Made by a program: the position numbers and the translations under genes. The notes beneath the pieces were generated by a model, which was given only the letters and a program-made list of their open reading frames with translations, was not told where the DNA came from and made no database searches. Source: Vicinamibacterales bacterium (GTDB taxonomy: Bacteria > Acidobacteriota > Vicinamibacteria > Vicinamibacterales > UBA2999). Taken from it: DNA of 64,000 bases. The stretch lies in NCBI GenBank assembly GCA_041659285.1, contig JBAZYO010000008.1, positions 62,001-126,000 on the forward strand, read 5' to 3'. Shown here piece by piece: positions 1 to 7,728 of the stretch (its first letter is position 1; the number at the start of each line of letters is the position of its first letter).

Positions 1-410
1 TAGGCAAAGTCCACGTCGGTGGCGCCGGTGTTCTGTTCGAGGCCGAACGGCATCTTGAAGCGCCCGCCCTTGATCCGGATGACGTCGAACGTCGTCCAGT
101 TGACGAACACGTCTTTCCACTCGCCGAACTGGCCGTCCTTGTCGATGGCGCGCTCGACCTCGTAGTCGAAGTGACGGGTGAGGTCGCCCTTTATCGCAAC
201 GCGCAACGTGCGGAAGTCGTAGGTGTCTTCGTCGATCACGGGATCGAACCGCCGCCAGTCCAGCTGCAGCTTGGCGCGAATGCCCAGCGTGATGTCGTCG
301 CCGAACACGATCGTCGGGCGATCGTCCCAGACCAACCCGCCCTTGTCCTGGGCCGCCGCCGTCGTTGCGCCGGCCACCAGCACCAGGGCGGCCACCAGAA
401 TCTTCCTCAT
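1..410 (-). CDS. Phosphate-selective porin O/P-like outer-membrane channel (partial, C-terminus beyond left edge)
   Basis: The visible 136 residues begin MRKILVAALVLVAGATTAAA, a Sec signal peptide ending near AAAQ. They continue with strands such as FGDDITLGIRAKLQLDWRRF and the phrase INGG-like IKGGRFKMPFGLEQ, which is typical of the OprO/OprP porin family. Members are trimeric 16-strand outer-membrane barrels for anions, often phosphate or polyphosphate. The ATG overlaps the stop of the upstream phospholipase D-like gene (ATGA), so the two are probably translationally coupled. The remainder of the barrel lies outside the window. Substrate cannot be read from this fragment. Confidence 0.75.
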   Translation of the reverse strand, partial: MRKILVAALVLVAGATTAAAQDKGGLVWDDRPTIVFGDDITLGIRAKLQLDWRRFDPVIDEDTYDFRTLRVAIKGDLTRHFDYEVERAIDKDGQFGEWKDVFVNWTTFDVIRIKGGRFKMPFGLEQNTGATDVDFA

Positions 411-1339
411 GCGATGCGGTCTCCGGGAAGGTGCGCGGCCAATGCCCCGGCCCGCGCGCTCAACTGTTGATACGCCATGTTGAGCTGTTTGACCAGCGCC
501 GGGTGGTGAATGACCACCGAAACTTCCCGCCGGAAGTCCAGGCTCAGCGTTGACAGCGCAGTGCTGCCCAGAATTGCGCGCTGCTCGTCGATGATCATCA
601 TCTTGCCGTGCGGCACCACGGCGCCCATCGGGTGGCGGCCGATCACCGACACCGTGATGCCCTCGTTGCGGCGCGCCCGCAGCAGCCCGACCAGGTCGGG
701 GTCCGACAGCTTGTGGTCGAGGATGCGGATGCTGTGGCTGGCGCCGGTAATCAGCGAGCGAATCTCGGCGCGCGACCGTTCGGGCCCGACAATCAGCCGG
801 CGGCTGATCGGGCGCCGCGACGGCAGCGGCGCCCCGGTCGAATCGGCGCGAAACAGCGTCAGCAGGCCCGCCACCACCGAGGTGTCCTGGGTGATCAGCA
901 CGGCGTCCCACGTCCGCGAAAAGCACTTCCTGGTCGGATTCAGCGTCGTCACGATCGCCGTGGACTCGTCCGCCACCAGGTACTTGGCGTGGTACTTCAC
1001 CACCGGGTCGGCGTAGCGCGTGACGACGGCGCCCATTTCTTCGAGGGCGCCCCACAACTTCTTGAGGCGCTTCTTGCCGCCCTTGGCGCGCTTGGTCAGG
1101 ATGGCTTCGACCTGGCACCCGCGCTCGAGCGCGCTGGCCAGCGCATCGAGCACCGAGAAGTCGTCACACCGGAACAGCGACAGCACGAGACGCTGCTTCG
1201 CGCCCGCGATCACGCCCAACAGCGCGGCCTTGCGCTCGGCCGGGTCGAGTATGAGTTGTTCCTTGCCGGGAGTCGCGGCCCCGCGGGGCTTGGCGATGGC
1301 GCGCGGCTTAGCCGCGCTTGGGCGCCGACCAGGAGACAT
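407..1339 (-). CDS. Phospholipase D-like protein with two HKD motifs
   Basis: 310 residues with two HxKxxxxD motifs, the hallmark of the PLD/cardiolipin synthase superfamily: H117-K119-D124 and H244-K246-D251. The spacing indicates two PLD half-domains forming one active site. No signal peptide or membrane helix is visible; the N-terminus is basic and Pro/Ala-rich. Cardiolipin synthases usually carry N-terminal helices, so this is more likely a soluble PLD-like phosphodiesterase of unknown substrate. It overlaps the upstream DUF4956 gene by 32 bp and the downstream porin by 4 bp, so all three should be one operon. Confidence 0.75.
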   Translation of the reverse strand: MSPGRRPSAAKPRAIAKPRGAATPGKEQLILDPAERKAALLGVIAGAKQRLVLSLFRCDDFSVLDALASALERGCQVEAILTKRAKGGKKRLKKLWGALEEMGAVVTRYADPVVKYHAKYLVADESTAIVTTLNPTRKCFSRTWDAVLITQDTSVVAGLLTLFRADSTGAPLPSRRPISRRLIVGPERSRAEIRSLITGASHSIRILDHKLSDPDLVGLLRARRNEGITVSVIGRHPMGAVVPHGKMMIIDEQRAILGSTALSTLSLDFRREVSVVIHHPALVKQLNMAYQQLSARAGALAAHLPGDRIA

Positions 1340-2423
1340 TCTTGATGCCCTTCTTGCCGTCGCCCATGAGCTGTCCGCTCAGGTCTTCGAGCGAGTCGGT
1401 CGGCTTGAGCGTGGTGAGGTACTTGGCGGTCGCCTCGTCGCCCTGCGACACTTCGCGGGGCTCAAAGAGGATGCCATTCACCGCGAACACGTGGTGCACG
1501 TGCGCGGTCGGGAACTCGCGATCTTCAGAAATGATCTCCACCGTCATCGTCCGCGGGCGCTCGGAACTGAAGATGTTGAGGATGGGGATCATGGCGCAGA
1601 GAAAGAGCGTGCCCAGCCCCGCCACGGCCAGCGCGCCGAGACCGGCCGCCATGCCGAGGCCCATCAGGATGAACAGGATGGTGATGTCGCGGGCGTCTTC
1701 GACCGGCGTGCGAAACCGGATGATGCTGGCGGCGCCGGCGATGCCGAAGGCGCGGGCCACCGAGTTGCCGATGATGATCATCATCAGCGCGCCGGCGATG
1801 CACAACAGCACCTGTGCCTGATCGAGCCCGGGGTTGGCTTGCCGTTCCGACCGGTACTGCCGGTGCACGACGGTCACCAGCATGCCGATCACCGCCGCGG
1901 CAATCAGCTTGACCAACTCGAACATCGGATGGGACAGCGGATACTCCGCCCCCGATCCGCCCTGGAAGGGCGCGTTGTCCGTCGCCCCGCCTGGGAGCCC
2001 GAGACCGGGCCAGGCCATGCCGACGCCGACGAGCGCGAGGCCGACGATGGCCACCGCGACGCCCGACCAGACGCGATCCCAGGGAATGGTCCGGGTCTTG
2101 GCCTCGACCAGCGAGTCCACGATTTCGAGCACGCGCGTCAGCAGCGACAGTTCGAGAATCTCGCGCACGCGCGGGTTGGGCGACACCAGCGTGAAGCGGC
2201 GATTCAGCCGCTGCGCCGTGGTGTGGCCGCGCACCAGCGCGCGGATGCCGGCGCTGTCGGCGTTGGGCACGCCGCGCAGGTCGATGACCACGTGTTCGTA
2301 ATTGGCCTTGAACACTTCCTGGATGCGGCGTTCGAGCTCTTCCGCCGGACCTCCGGCCACCAGCGGTTCCTGGGGTGACAGCAGCAGCCGGTTCGACTTG
2401 GCGGATTTGTCAGTGGTGGCCAT
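1308..2423 (-). CDS. STAS domain fused to DUF4956 membrane protein
   Basis: 371 residues. The first ~105 form a STAS/anti-anti-sigma-like domain with the helix-capping motif ADSAGIRALV, whose Ser corresponds to the phosphorylated Ser of SpoIIAA-type proteins. About five membrane helices follow, starting near VWSGVAVAIVGLALVGVGMA, with the DUF4956 signature SIIRFRTPVEDARDITILF, then a cytosolic tail. DUF4956 proteins are poorly characterised and often sit beside VTC/polyphosphate-type genes. Here the partners are a PLD-like protein and a porin. The start chosen is ATG at 2423 (MATTDKSAK); the open frame runs far upstream but that part overlaps real plus-strand genes. Confidence 0.75.
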   Translation of the reverse strand: MATTDKSAKSNRLLLSPQEPLVAGGPAEELERRIQEVFKANYEHVVIDLRGVPNADSAGIRALVRGHTTAQRLNRRFTLVSPNPRVREILELSLLTRVLEIVDSLVEAKTRTIPWDRVWSGVAVAIVGLALVGVGMAWPGLGLPGGATDNAPFQGGSGAEYPLSHPMFELVKLIAAAVIGMLVTVVHRQYRSERQANPGLDQAQVLLCIAGALMMIIIGNSVARAFGIAGAASIIRFRTPVEDARDITILFILMGLGMAAGLGALAVAGLGTLFLCAMIPILNIFSSERPRTMTVEIISEDREFPTAHVHHVFAVNGILFEPREVSQGDEATAKYLTTLKPTDSLEDLSGQLMGDGKKGIKNVSWSAPKRG

Positions 2424-2465
2424 AAGCCTGAGCTTCGGTGGCGGAACGGTACCACGTATGCAACG

Positions 2466-3410
2466 ATGGTGAAAAGGCCGATGCCGTTCACCACTCGCGG
2501 GACTCGACTCTTTCGAACGGCGATCACGGCGGCGGCCCTGGGCATGGCCTTGGGGTGTTCGGGCTCTCCCTCCGCGCCCTCTAACCCCGGTGGCGGTAAC
2601 ACGCCGGGCACCGGCACCCCTTCCGGACAAACCGTCGTGATGCTCGGCGTCGGCGACATCGGGATGTGCGACCGGCCCGCCGTGGCGCAAACCGCGCGGC
2701 TGGTGGCCGGCCTCGAAGGCCAACTCCTCCTCGCCGGCGACCTCGCCTACCCGCAGGGCACCGCGGCCAACTTCCGCGATTGCTTCAACCCGGAGTGGGG
2801 AAGGTTCCGGGCCCGGTGGCACGCCGTGCCAGGTAATCACGAATACGACAGCCCGGGTGCCGCCCCCTACTTCGAATACTTCGGGGCCGCCGCCGGCGTC
2901 GATCGCACGGGCTACCATGCCGTCATGGCCGGCGATTGGCTGATCCTGATGTTGAACTCCAACGTCCTCGCCGGACGCGGATCGGCACAGTGGGAGTTTG
3001 CCCGGCAACAACTCCAGGCGCAGCGCACGCCGTGCACGATGGCGGTGTGGCACCATCCGCTCTTTTCGTCCGGTCCCAACGGGCCGAACGCCTTCATGCG
3101 CGACATGTGGTCGCTGCTCGAAACGTCGCGCGTCGAAGTGGTGCTGAACGGCCACGATCACGTCTACGAACGCTTCGGGCGCCAGCTGGCGGACGGCACC
3201 CCCGATCCGGTCAACGGCATCCGCCAGATCACGGCCGGCACCGGCGGCGCCGATCTCTACAGCTTCGTGCGGGTGGCCGCCAATTCCGAGGCGCGCCTCA
3301 GGCAGCACGGCGTCGTCCGCTTCATCCTCAGGCCGGCCCTCGTGGAGTGGGCGTTCCTCGGTCTTGACGGCTCGGTCGGCGACTCGGGCCTCGACACCTG
3401 CCGCTCGTAG
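2466..3410 (+). CDS. Lipoprotein metallophosphoesterase (purple acid phosphatase-like)
   Basis: 314 residues. It starts with a lipoprotein signal ending in the lipobox MALGC, then a Gly/Pro/Ser-rich linker and a calcineurin-type metallophosphoesterase domain. Metal-binding blocks are in order: GVGDIG, LAGDLAY, PGNHEYD, WHHPLF and NGHDHVYE. That set of five is diagnostic of the superfamily and matches secreted alkaline/purple acid phosphatase-like proteins. It should act in the periplasm or at the outer membrane on phosphomonoesters or diesters. It is followed after 54 bp by a secreted FKBP gene. An alternative GTG start lies one codon downstream. Confidence 0.8.
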   Translation: MVKRPMPFTTRGTRLFRTAITAAALGMALGCSGSPSAPSNPGGGNTPGTGTPSGQTVVMLGVGDIGMCDRPAVAQTARLVAGLEGQLLLAGDLAYPQGTAANFRDCFNPEWGRFRARWHAVPGNHEYDSPGAAPYFEYFGAAAGVDRTGYHAVMAGDWLILMLNSNVLAGRGSAQWEFARQQLQAQRTPCTMAVWHHPLFSSGPNGPNAFMRDMWSLLETSRVEVVLNGHDHVYERFGRQLADGTPDPVNGIRQITAGTGGADLYSFVRVAANSEARLRQHGVVRFILRPALVEWAFLGLDGSVGDSGLDTCRS

Positions 3411-3464
3411 TTGCCGCTGCATTCGATCTTGCGCGGCCGCGGCTCCACGGTCCACGATACGAAG

Positions 3465-4277
3465 ATGACTCGTCTCATTTCGACCCTGGTCCTGACGTTC
3501 GCCATGGCGTTGTCGCTGGCCGCGCAGCCGCGCCCGGCCTTCACGCCGATTCCCGCTCCCACAGACGTGGCCAAGCCACCGGCTGACGCCACCAAGACGA
3601 CGTCGGGCCTGGCCTTCAAGGTGCTGACCCCGGGCACGGGCACCGCCAAACCCGGCGCCACCGACATGGTGACCGTGCACTACACCGGCTGGACGACCGA
3701 CGGCAAGATGTTCGACAGCTCGCTCGCGCGCAACGCGCCGAGCACCTTTCCCGTGAACCGCGTGATCAAGGGCTGGGGTGAAGGCGTGCAGCTGATGGTG
3801 GCCGGCGAGAAGCGTCGCTTCTGGATTCCACAGGAGCTCGCCTATGGCGGCCAGCCCGGACGCCCCGCCGGGATGCTGGTCTTCGACGTCGAGATGATCG
3901 AGTTCAGCCCGTCGCCGAGCACCCCGCCGCCCGACGTGGCCGCCGCGCCCGCGGATGCGAAAAAGACGCCATCCGGCCTCGCCTACAAGTCGCTGCGCCC
4001 AGGCAAGGGCGGCGCGATGCCCAAGAAGAGCAGCAGCGTGACGGTCCACTACACGGGCTGGACGACCGACGGCAAGATGTTCGACAGCTCCGTCGAGCGC
4101 GGCCAGCCCGCGACGTTCGGGTTGAGCGAGGTGATCGAGGGCTGGACCGAAGGCGTTCAGCTGATGACCGTGGGCGAGAAGATGCGCTTCTGGATCCCCG
4201 AGCGCCTGGCTTACAAGGGCGAGCGTCCGCCGCGCGGCATGCTGGTGTTCGACGTCGAGTTGATAGCCATCAAATAG
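3465..4277 (+). CDS. Secreted peptidyl-prolyl isomerase with two FKBP domains
   Basis: 270 residues with signal peptide MTRLISTLVLTFAMALSLAA. Two FKBP-type domains follow, each introduced by KT(T/P)SGLA(F/Y)K and each containing VTVHYTGWTTDGKMFDSS, the conserved FKBP core, and the AGEKRRFWIP/VGEKMRFWIP strand. They are separated by a Pro-rich linker. The duplication is clear from the near-identical blocks at residues ~35-145 and ~160-270. The protein should assist folding in the cell envelope. The start at ATG 3465 was preferred over a TTG at 3411 because it opens the signal peptide directly. Probably cotranscribed with the upstream phosphoesterase. Confidence 0.85.
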   Translation: MTRLISTLVLTFAMALSLAAQPRPAFTPIPAPTDVAKPPADATKTTSGLAFKVLTPGTGTAKPGATDMVTVHYTGWTTDGKMFDSSLARNAPSTFPVNRVIKGWGEGVQLMVAGEKRRFWIPQELAYGGQPGRPAGMLVFDVEMIEFSPSPSTPPPDVAAAPADAKKTPSGLAYKSLRPGKGGAMPKKSSSVTVHYTGWTTDGKMFDSSVERGQPATFGLSEVIEGWTEGVQLMTVGEKMRFWIPERLAYKGERPPRGMLVFDVELIAIK

Positions 4278-4289
4278 GGGCACTGGGGG

Positions 4290-4323
4290 CCCGGGGTGCC
4301 GAAAGGTGCCCTGGGCACCGGGG
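4290..4323. terminator. G/C-rich hairpin after the FKBP gene
   Basis: GGTGCCC-T-GGGCACC at 4305-4319, flanked by further complementary C/G runs, can fold just after the FKBP stop codon. No clear T-run follows, so termination is only possible. The remainder of the 4278-4620 gap is distinctly AT-richer and holds the upstream region of the protease cassette. Confidence 0.35.
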
Positions 4324-4531
4324 AGCACGCTTGCCGTAATTTCCCGCCTCTTCGTGTTCCAAAACAGAAATCGCCTCTCAAAATGAAACACGATATGAAT
4401 AAATAGTTTGTTTTCTAGTAATTAGAGACGCAAATGCGCAGTTTTAATCCGATGGATGGGCTGGATTTGGACAGACAACGTTTCTGTCGTATATCGACGT
4501 CCTAATGACTGGCATGACAGGCATTCAAAAA

Positions 4532-4563
4532 CATTGAGGAAACTCGATTAATAGGACTCAATA
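4532..4563. promoter_or_regulatory. Candidate activator sites upstream of protease cassette 1
   Basis: CATTGAGGA (4532-4540) and, inverted, TATTGAGTC (4555-4563) lie 28-60 bp upstream of the -24 element. The same ATTGAG core occurs upstream of the other two cassettes. Position and recurrence fit enhancer sites for a sigma-54 activator, but nothing in the sequence names the protein that binds. Confidence 0.3.
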
Positions 4564-4590
4564 CGACATTGTTGACGACAGAGTGCCAAA

Positions 4591-4606
4591 TGGCCCTGAA
4601 ATTGCT
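4591..4606 (+). promoter_or_regulatory. Sigma-54 -24/-12 promoter of protease cassette 1
   Basis: TGGCCCTGAAATTGCT has GG and GC separated by exactly 10 bp, as in the consensus TGGCAC-N5-TTGCW. Transcription would begin near 4617, four bases before ATG 4621, leaving essentially no leader. Equivalent elements precede the two sibling units at the same distance, which supports this one. Confidence 0.65.
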
Positions 4607-4620
4607 CTACAATGTGGCGT

Positions 4621-6594
4621 ATGCGACTCCTATCAGCTCCCCCCAGCCCCCGGAAGAAGGCAGTCTGGGGCCGTTCCCTGCTCATGGCTCTGTTCGCGGC
4701 ACTGCTGGCAACCCCCGTCGCGGCGCAGACCACCACCGACATCACGACCAAGTTTGATGATGCGGTGCGGGAAGCGTGGAATTCCGGCTCCTTCTCCCGG
4801 GTCATCATGCGGTTTGCGACCATCGCGGATCGCGACCGCGCCTTCGACGAACTCCTGACCAAGGGCGCCGCGGTGCGGAAGATGGATGGCGAAGAGTCGC
4901 CGTCCCTCAACGTGTTCGCGAGCCCGGCGGCGTTCGGCACCGTTGACTACGCGGAGCGCATCTCGTATGACGCGACCGTCGAAGTGGCGGCGGCCGAAAC
5001 CCAGGCGCGCGCCAAGTTCGTGCGCGGCCTCGGCGCCAAGATCGCCAAGGCCAGCTACAACCGCCGCGGCACCGGCGTGACCGTCGCGGTCATCGACTCG
5101 GGCTACCAGCCCCACCCCGACATCGCGCCGGCCCGCATCCTCAAGTTCAAGGACTTCGTGACCGGAGGCACCACGCCGGTTGACGGTTGCGGCCACGGCA
5201 CGCACGTCGCCGGCATCATCGGCGGCAGCGGCATCGCCTCCGAAGGCGACTACGCCGGCGTCTCGGACGAGTCCAATTTCGTCGTGGTTCGCGTGCTCGG
5301 CAACGACTGCTCGGGCAAGACCAGCGACGTCATCGACGCGCTGGACTGGGTCTACAAGAACCGCGCTGCCTACGGCATCAAGGTCGTGAACCTCTCGCTC
5401 GGCCACCCCATCTTCGAGCCGTCCTCGAGCGACCCGATGGTGAAGGCCGTGCAGCGCCTATCGGAAGCGGGCGTCGTCGTCGTCACCGCCGCCGGCAACA
5501 TGGGGATTAACCCCAAGACCGGCGCGGTTGGCTACGGCGGCGTCGGCGTTCCCTGTAATGCGCCCCGCGCCATCTGCGTGGGTTCGGGCGACACCAACAA
5601 CACCGCTGACTTCGGTGACGACCGCGTCGCCGACTACAGCTCGCGGGGCCCGTCGCGCTTCGACTTCTTCGCCAAGCCCGACATCGTCGCCACCGGCCAC
5701 AAGGTGATTTCCCTGTCGGCGCCCGGCAGCTACCTGTTCAACACCTATCCTCAGCTGCAGGTCACTGGCGGGCTGGAGGCTGGCGGGCCGGCGCACTACA
5801 TGACGCTGAGCGGCACCAGCATGGCGTCGCCGATGGCGGCCGGCACCGCGGCCCTCATCCTCGGGACCAACCCGAAGCTGTCGGCCAACAGCGTCAAGAT
5901 GATCATGCAGTTCACCTCGCGCGTCATGCCCGGCGTGGACGCGCTTTCGCAGGGCGCGGGTTTCCTGAACGCGCTCGGCGCCACGCGCCTGGCGAAGATG
6001 ATCAACCCCAACGCCAAGAACGGGGCCTACTGGCTGCGCCGCGGTTCGGTCCCCGGCGTCAACGAAGACATGTATGGCCAGACGGTGAAGTGGGGCAAAC
6101 GCGTCATCTGGGGCGACCGTTTCATCACCGGCGACGCCGCCTACGTGCACATGAGCCGCTGGGACGACAACATCGTCTGGGGCATGGACACGTTGATGGA
6201 CAACATCGTGTGGGGCAACTGCGCCGATGGTTGCGACAACATCGTGTGGGGCAACTACTGGGACGAGCTCGACAACATCGTGTGGGGCAACGTCTCGATT
6301 GCCGACAACATCGTGTGGGGCGACAACATCGTCTGGGGCGACAACATCGTGTGGGGCTACTGGGCCGAGAACATCGTGTGGGGCTTCTGGGACGACAACA
6401 TCGTGTGGGGCAACGTCCAGAAGTACAACCAGGACAACATCGTCTGGGGCAACGACTGGATGGACAACATCGTCTGGGGCAACAGCGCGGATGACAACAT
6501 CGTGTGGGGCAACAACGATGACAACATCGTGTGGGGCAACAACATCGTGTGGGGCCTGTTCAGCGCCCAGGTCCTGACGGGAGGGGTGCAGTAA
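4621..6594 (+). CDS. Secreted subtilisin-like (S8) protease with C-terminal NIVWG repeats, copy 1
   Basis: 657 residues from ATG 4621. A hydrophobic signal (VWGRSLLMALFAALLATPVAAQ) leads into a ~100-residue propeptide, then an S8 domain with Asp159 (AVIDSGY), His192 (GHGTHVAG) and Ser400 (SGTSMASP). The last ~165 residues contain 14 NIVWG units, mostly DNIVWGN. An ATG at 4612 is also in frame, but the predicted transcript start near 4617 and the position of the catalytic Asp (residue 159 in both paralogues) favour 4621. The downstream GNAT start overlaps this stop (TAATG). The substrate is unknown; the repeats could be a structural, adhesive or self-processed tail. Confidence 0.85.
   Translation: MRLLSAPPSPRKKAVWGRSLLMALFAALLATPVAAQTTTDITTKFDDAVREAWNSGSFSRVIMRFATIADRDRAFDELLTKGAAVRKMDGEESPSLNVFASPAAFGTVDYAERISYDATVEVAAAETQARAKFVRGLGAKIAKASYNRRGTGVTVAVIDSGYQPHPDIAPARILKFKDFVTGGTTPVDGCGHGTHVAGIIGGSGIASEGDYAGVSDESNFVVVRVLGNDCSGKTSDVIDALDWVYKNRAAYGIKVVNLSLGHPIFEPSSSDPMVKAVQRLSEAGVVVVTAAGNMGINPKTGAVGYGGVGVPCNAPRAICVGSGDTNNTADFGDDRVADYSSRGPSRFDFFAKPDIVATGHKVISLSAPGSYLFNTYPQLQVTGGLEAGGPAHYMTLSGTSMASPMAAGTAALILGTNPKLSANSVKMIMQFTSRVMPGVDALSQGAGFLNALGATRLAKMINPNAKNGAYWLRRGSVPGVNEDMYGQTVKWGKRVIWGDRFITGDAAYVHMSRWDDNIVWGMDTLMDNIVWGNCADGCDNIVWGNYWDELDNIVWGNVSIADNIVWGDNIVWGDNIVWGYWAENIVWGFWDDNIVWGNVQKYNQDNIVWGNDWMDNIVWGNSADDNIVWGNNDDNIVWGNNIVWGLFSAQVLTGGVQ
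6166..6555 (+). repeat. Tandem NIVWG-coding repeats, protease 1
   Basis: Fourteen copies of AACATCGTSTGGGGC, usually within GACAACATCGTSTGGGGCAA, encode (D)NIVWG(N). Spacers vary from none to about ten residues, always in frame. Valine codons alternate GTG/GTC while the rest is nearly invariant, so the repeat is conserved at both protein and DNA level. A stretch near 6302-6357 is exact head-to-tail, a likely site of expansion or contraction. Confidence 0.95.
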
Positions 6595-7262
6595 TGGAAA
6601 AGATGCCCTTCCAACCCGAATTGGCGCGGACCACGGTCATGGCGACCACGACGGCACCGGCGACGGTGACAACCAGCGACTGGAAGTCGGGACTCCCCGT
6701 GATGGTGGGCTCGACTTTCACCCTCCGCGAGTTGCGCCTCGAAGACGCCACCTCGTTGCTGGCGATGCTGACCACCGAGGAAGTGGCGCGCTTCATCTCG
6801 CCGCCGCCGACCACGGTCGAAGGCTTCGAGCGTTTCATCCAGTGGACGCACCGCGAACGCCAGGCCGGCAACTACGCCTGCTTCGCGGTGGTGCCCGACG
6901 GCCTGACGACCGCCGTCGGCATCTTCCAGGTCCGCTCGCTCGAGCCCGGCTTCGGCACCGCCGAGTGGGGCTTCGCGCTGGGCTCGCCGTTCTGGGGCAC
7001 GGGCGTGTTTGTCGAAGGCGCCCGCCTGGTGCTCGACTTCGCGTTCGACGTCGTCGGCGCGCGCCGCCTCGAAGCGCGCGCGGCGGTGGCCAACGGCCGC
7101 GGCAACGGCGCGCTGCGCAAACTCGGCGCGGTGCAGGAAGGCGTGCTCCGCCGCTCGTTCCTGCGTCACGGCCAGTATCACGATCAGGTGCTATGGGGGA
7201 TTCTCGCGGAGGATTGGCGCCTGCAGCGCCTCTCGCTCCAGTTCGCCGCCGTCACGCACTAA
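6594..7262 (+). CDS. GNAT-family N-acetyltransferase (RimJ/RimL-like), copy 1
   Basis: 222 residues beginning MEKMPFQPELART, then a short Thr-rich linker and a GNAT fold: FTLRELRLEDATSLLAML (strand 1/helix 1), AEWGFALGSPFWGTGVFVEG (acetyl-CoA-binding region), and ARRLEARAAVANGRGNGALRKLGAVQEG, matching the RimJ/RimL pattern N-xx-S/G-xx-xL-xKLG. It is cytoplasmic, with no export signal, and should acetylate a protein N-terminus or small molecule. Its ATG overlaps the protease stop by one base, implying coupled translation. From 6723 to 7261 it is almost identical at DNA level to copy 3. Confidence 0.85.
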   Translation: MEKMPFQPELARTTVMATTTAPATVTTSDWKSGLPVMVGSTFTLRELRLEDATSLLAMLTTEEVARFISPPPTTVEGFERFIQWTHRERQAGNYACFAVVPDGLTTAVGIFQVRSLEPGFGTAEWGFALGSPFWGTGVFVEGARLVLDFAFDVVGARRLEARAAVANGRGNGALRKLGAVQEGVLRRSFLRHGQYHDQVLWGILAEDWRLQRLSLQFAAVTH

Positions 7263-7293
7263 CGCTTTTCCGTCGTCACCAGCAATACCTTCA

Positions 7294-7330
7294 GGCTCGG
7301 ACATTTCCAGGGGTGTCCGGGCCTTTTTTT
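7294..7330 (+). terminator. Intrinsic terminator after cassette 1
   Basis: A 10-bp stem GGCTCGGACA / TGTCCGGGCC (one G-U pair) at 7294-7303 and 7314-7323 is followed by seven T. It is a textbook rho-independent terminator 31 bp after the GNAT stop. Cassettes 2 and 3 end in related hairpins. Confidence 0.9.
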
Positions 7331-7511
7331 GTACCCTCCGCGCACTTCTGCCCGCCCTTCACTTCGGTCGTGTTCCCAGGCCCGGACCCTTTCCTCACCA
7401 CGCTGCCAAAATGGTCAACCACTGTGCTGTTGCGGTGAATCGTGACCCATAACGACACACTTTTTGTTAAATGCCTATAGGTCAATCAGTTATCGTTGCT
7501 AGTTGAGGCAA

Positions 7512-7560
7512 TATTGAGTCAAATTGGCCCTAAACGAGACACAGCCTGCGTCATTGAGTG
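7512..7560. promoter_or_regulatory. Candidate activator sites upstream of cassette 2
   Basis: TATTGAGTC (7512-7520, inside the palindrome TTGAGTCAA) and CATTGAGTG (7552-7560) lie 105-150 bp upstream of the -24 element. The first is identical to the inverted site upstream of cassette 1. The rest of the 7331-7664 gap shows no gene. Confidence 0.3.
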
Positions 7561-7664
7561 CCATTTCGCAGTCGCGAATGAGGGCATATAAATACGTGCA
7601 AATATTGATGTTTAAGGGACTTTACATGACTGCACACACTGGTGCTTCGGTCGTCATTTCTGGT

Positions 7665-7680
7665 TGGCGTTCAGATTGCT
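7665..7680 (+). promoter_or_regulatory. Sigma-54 -24/-12 promoter of cassette 2
   Basis: TGGCGTTCAGATTGCT keeps the 10-bp GG-to-GC spacing and the ATTGC half shared by all three cassette promoters. The predicted transcript start is near 7691, two bases before the ATG of an 11-codon ORF and 38 bases before the acetyltransferase. Confidence 0.65.
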
Positions 7681-7692
7681 AATGGCTGAGGT

Positions 7693-7728
7693 ATGAGAAC
7701 CACCTCACGGATCGGAGGGGCGCGCTAA
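7693..7728 (+). pseudogene. 11-codon ORF, probable relic of a deleted protease gene
   Basis: ATG 7693 to TAA 7728 encodes MRTTSRIGGAR, directly abutting the acetyltransferase ATG. Its start lies 13 nt after the TTGC of the promoter, matching protease 2 (12 nt) and protease 1 (15 nt). Its end resembles the protease termini GGVQ-stop and GGGIQ-stop, which also touch a GNAT start. The simplest reading is an in-frame deletion of almost the whole protease gene. A leader peptide is the alternative. Confidence 0.45.

Noticed and set aside
407..1339. Phospholipase D-like gene as DrmC of a DISARM system with the 29-35 kb helicase and methylase
   Set aside because: It lies almost 30 kb away and is overlapped by a DUF4956 gene and a porin gene in its own operon; no DrmA or DrmB is present.
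1020..2378. 452-codon plus-strand frame opposite the DUF4956 gene
   Set aside because: Low-complexity His/Arg/Gly-rich translation typical of antisense frames in high-G+C DNA; the minus strand carries a recognised domain pair here.
2424..4391. Upstream extension of the DUF4956 frame to 4391
   Set aside because: The extension overlaps the phosphoesterase and FKBP genes on the other strand and reads as shadow sequence; the true start is ATG 2423.
4510..4526. TGGCATGACAGGCATTC as an additional sigma-54 promoter
   Set aside because: GG and GC are only 8 bp apart instead of 10, and a correctly spaced element lies 80 bp downstream next to the gene.
6166..6555. CRISPR-like periodic repeats
   Set aside because: The 15-21 nt units encode NIVWG in the protease frame, spacers vary in length in multiples of three, and there are no cas genes. 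They are protein-coding repeats.
7525..7540. TTGGCCCTAAACGAGAC as a second -24/-12 element for cassette 2
   Set aside because: It has a -24-like half but no TTGC at the correct distance.
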